Positions 11,812-11,829 of a stretch of 11,829 nt of DNA are shown here, piece by piece. The position numbers and the translations under genes were made by a program. Every line of letters starts with the position of its first letter. The first letter of the stretch is position 1. This stretch comes from Bacteroidales bacterium. Its GTDB lineage: Bacteria; Bacteroidota; Bacteroidia; Bacteroidales; JAOZTL01. The stretch spans positions 1 to 11,829 of the forward strand of contig JAOZTL010000037.1 of assembly GCA_029942205.1 (NCBI GenBank). The letters run 5' to 3'. The notes below the pieces were generated by a model. The model worked only from the letters and a program-made list of their open reading frames with translations, was not told the origin of the DNA and searched no databases.

Positions 11812-11829
11812 GCTGTGTAAATGCAAGTA

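Noticed and set aside
1..11829. CRISPR arrays, tRNA or rRNA genes, toxin-antitoxin or defence genes, transposase genes
   Set aside because: I looked for regularly spaced repeats, cloverleaf-like segments and matching protein motifs and saw none; the repeats present are irregularly spaced and lie at gene boundaries.

Overview
The window looks like chromosomal DNA from a Bacteroidota bacterium, probably Bacteroidales or a related order. The evidence is low GC, A-rich leaders in place of Shine-Dalgarno sites, promoters of the Bacteroides type (TTG, 19-20 nt, TAnnTTTG), the gene run bamD-rpoZ-coaBC-DUF4835, and a PorV/PorQ-family outer-membrane protein. The finer taxonomic placement is inference.

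Left half (+ strand): bamD (239-1033), rpoZ (1077-1394), coaBC (1691-2884), a DUF4835 secreted protein (3133-4044) and gpsA (4525-5532). Together they cover outer-membrane barrel assembly, an RNA polymerase subunit, coenzyme A synthesis, a probable type IX secretion accessory protein, and glycerol-3-phosphate for phospholipids. From my memory of the phylum recN often follows DUF4835; here a 480-bp repeat-rich gap and gpsA follow instead.

Right half (- strand, transcribed right to left): ddl (11384-10392), rpsO (10292-10023), pnp (9491-7377), a small membrane protein of unknown function (7178-6684), and a PorV/PorQ-family barrel (6666-5578). The last two are 17 nt apart and probably cotranscribed. 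rpsO has a clear promoter and terminator, pnp has a clear terminator, and gpsA and the porQ-like gene converge on a shared palindrome. From 11385 to the right end there is no established gene, only a possible 42-codon ORF behind a promoter-like sequence.

The genes are ordinary housekeeping genes; I see no defence system, CRISPR array, tRNA, rRNA or complete transposon. The unusual material is between genes. A repeat family with a small AGGTC-nnn-GACCT hairpin followed by TTTGATGTTGCTTA appears at six places, nearly all at a gene start or stop. Two inverted copies bound a ~300-bp block between pnp and rpsO that resembles a non-autonomous miniature element, and a shrunken version follows DUF4835. 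A separate 78-bp repeat (77/78 identical) brackets coaBC, and REP-like palindromes lie in two gaps. These repeats are the best candidates for something undescribed.
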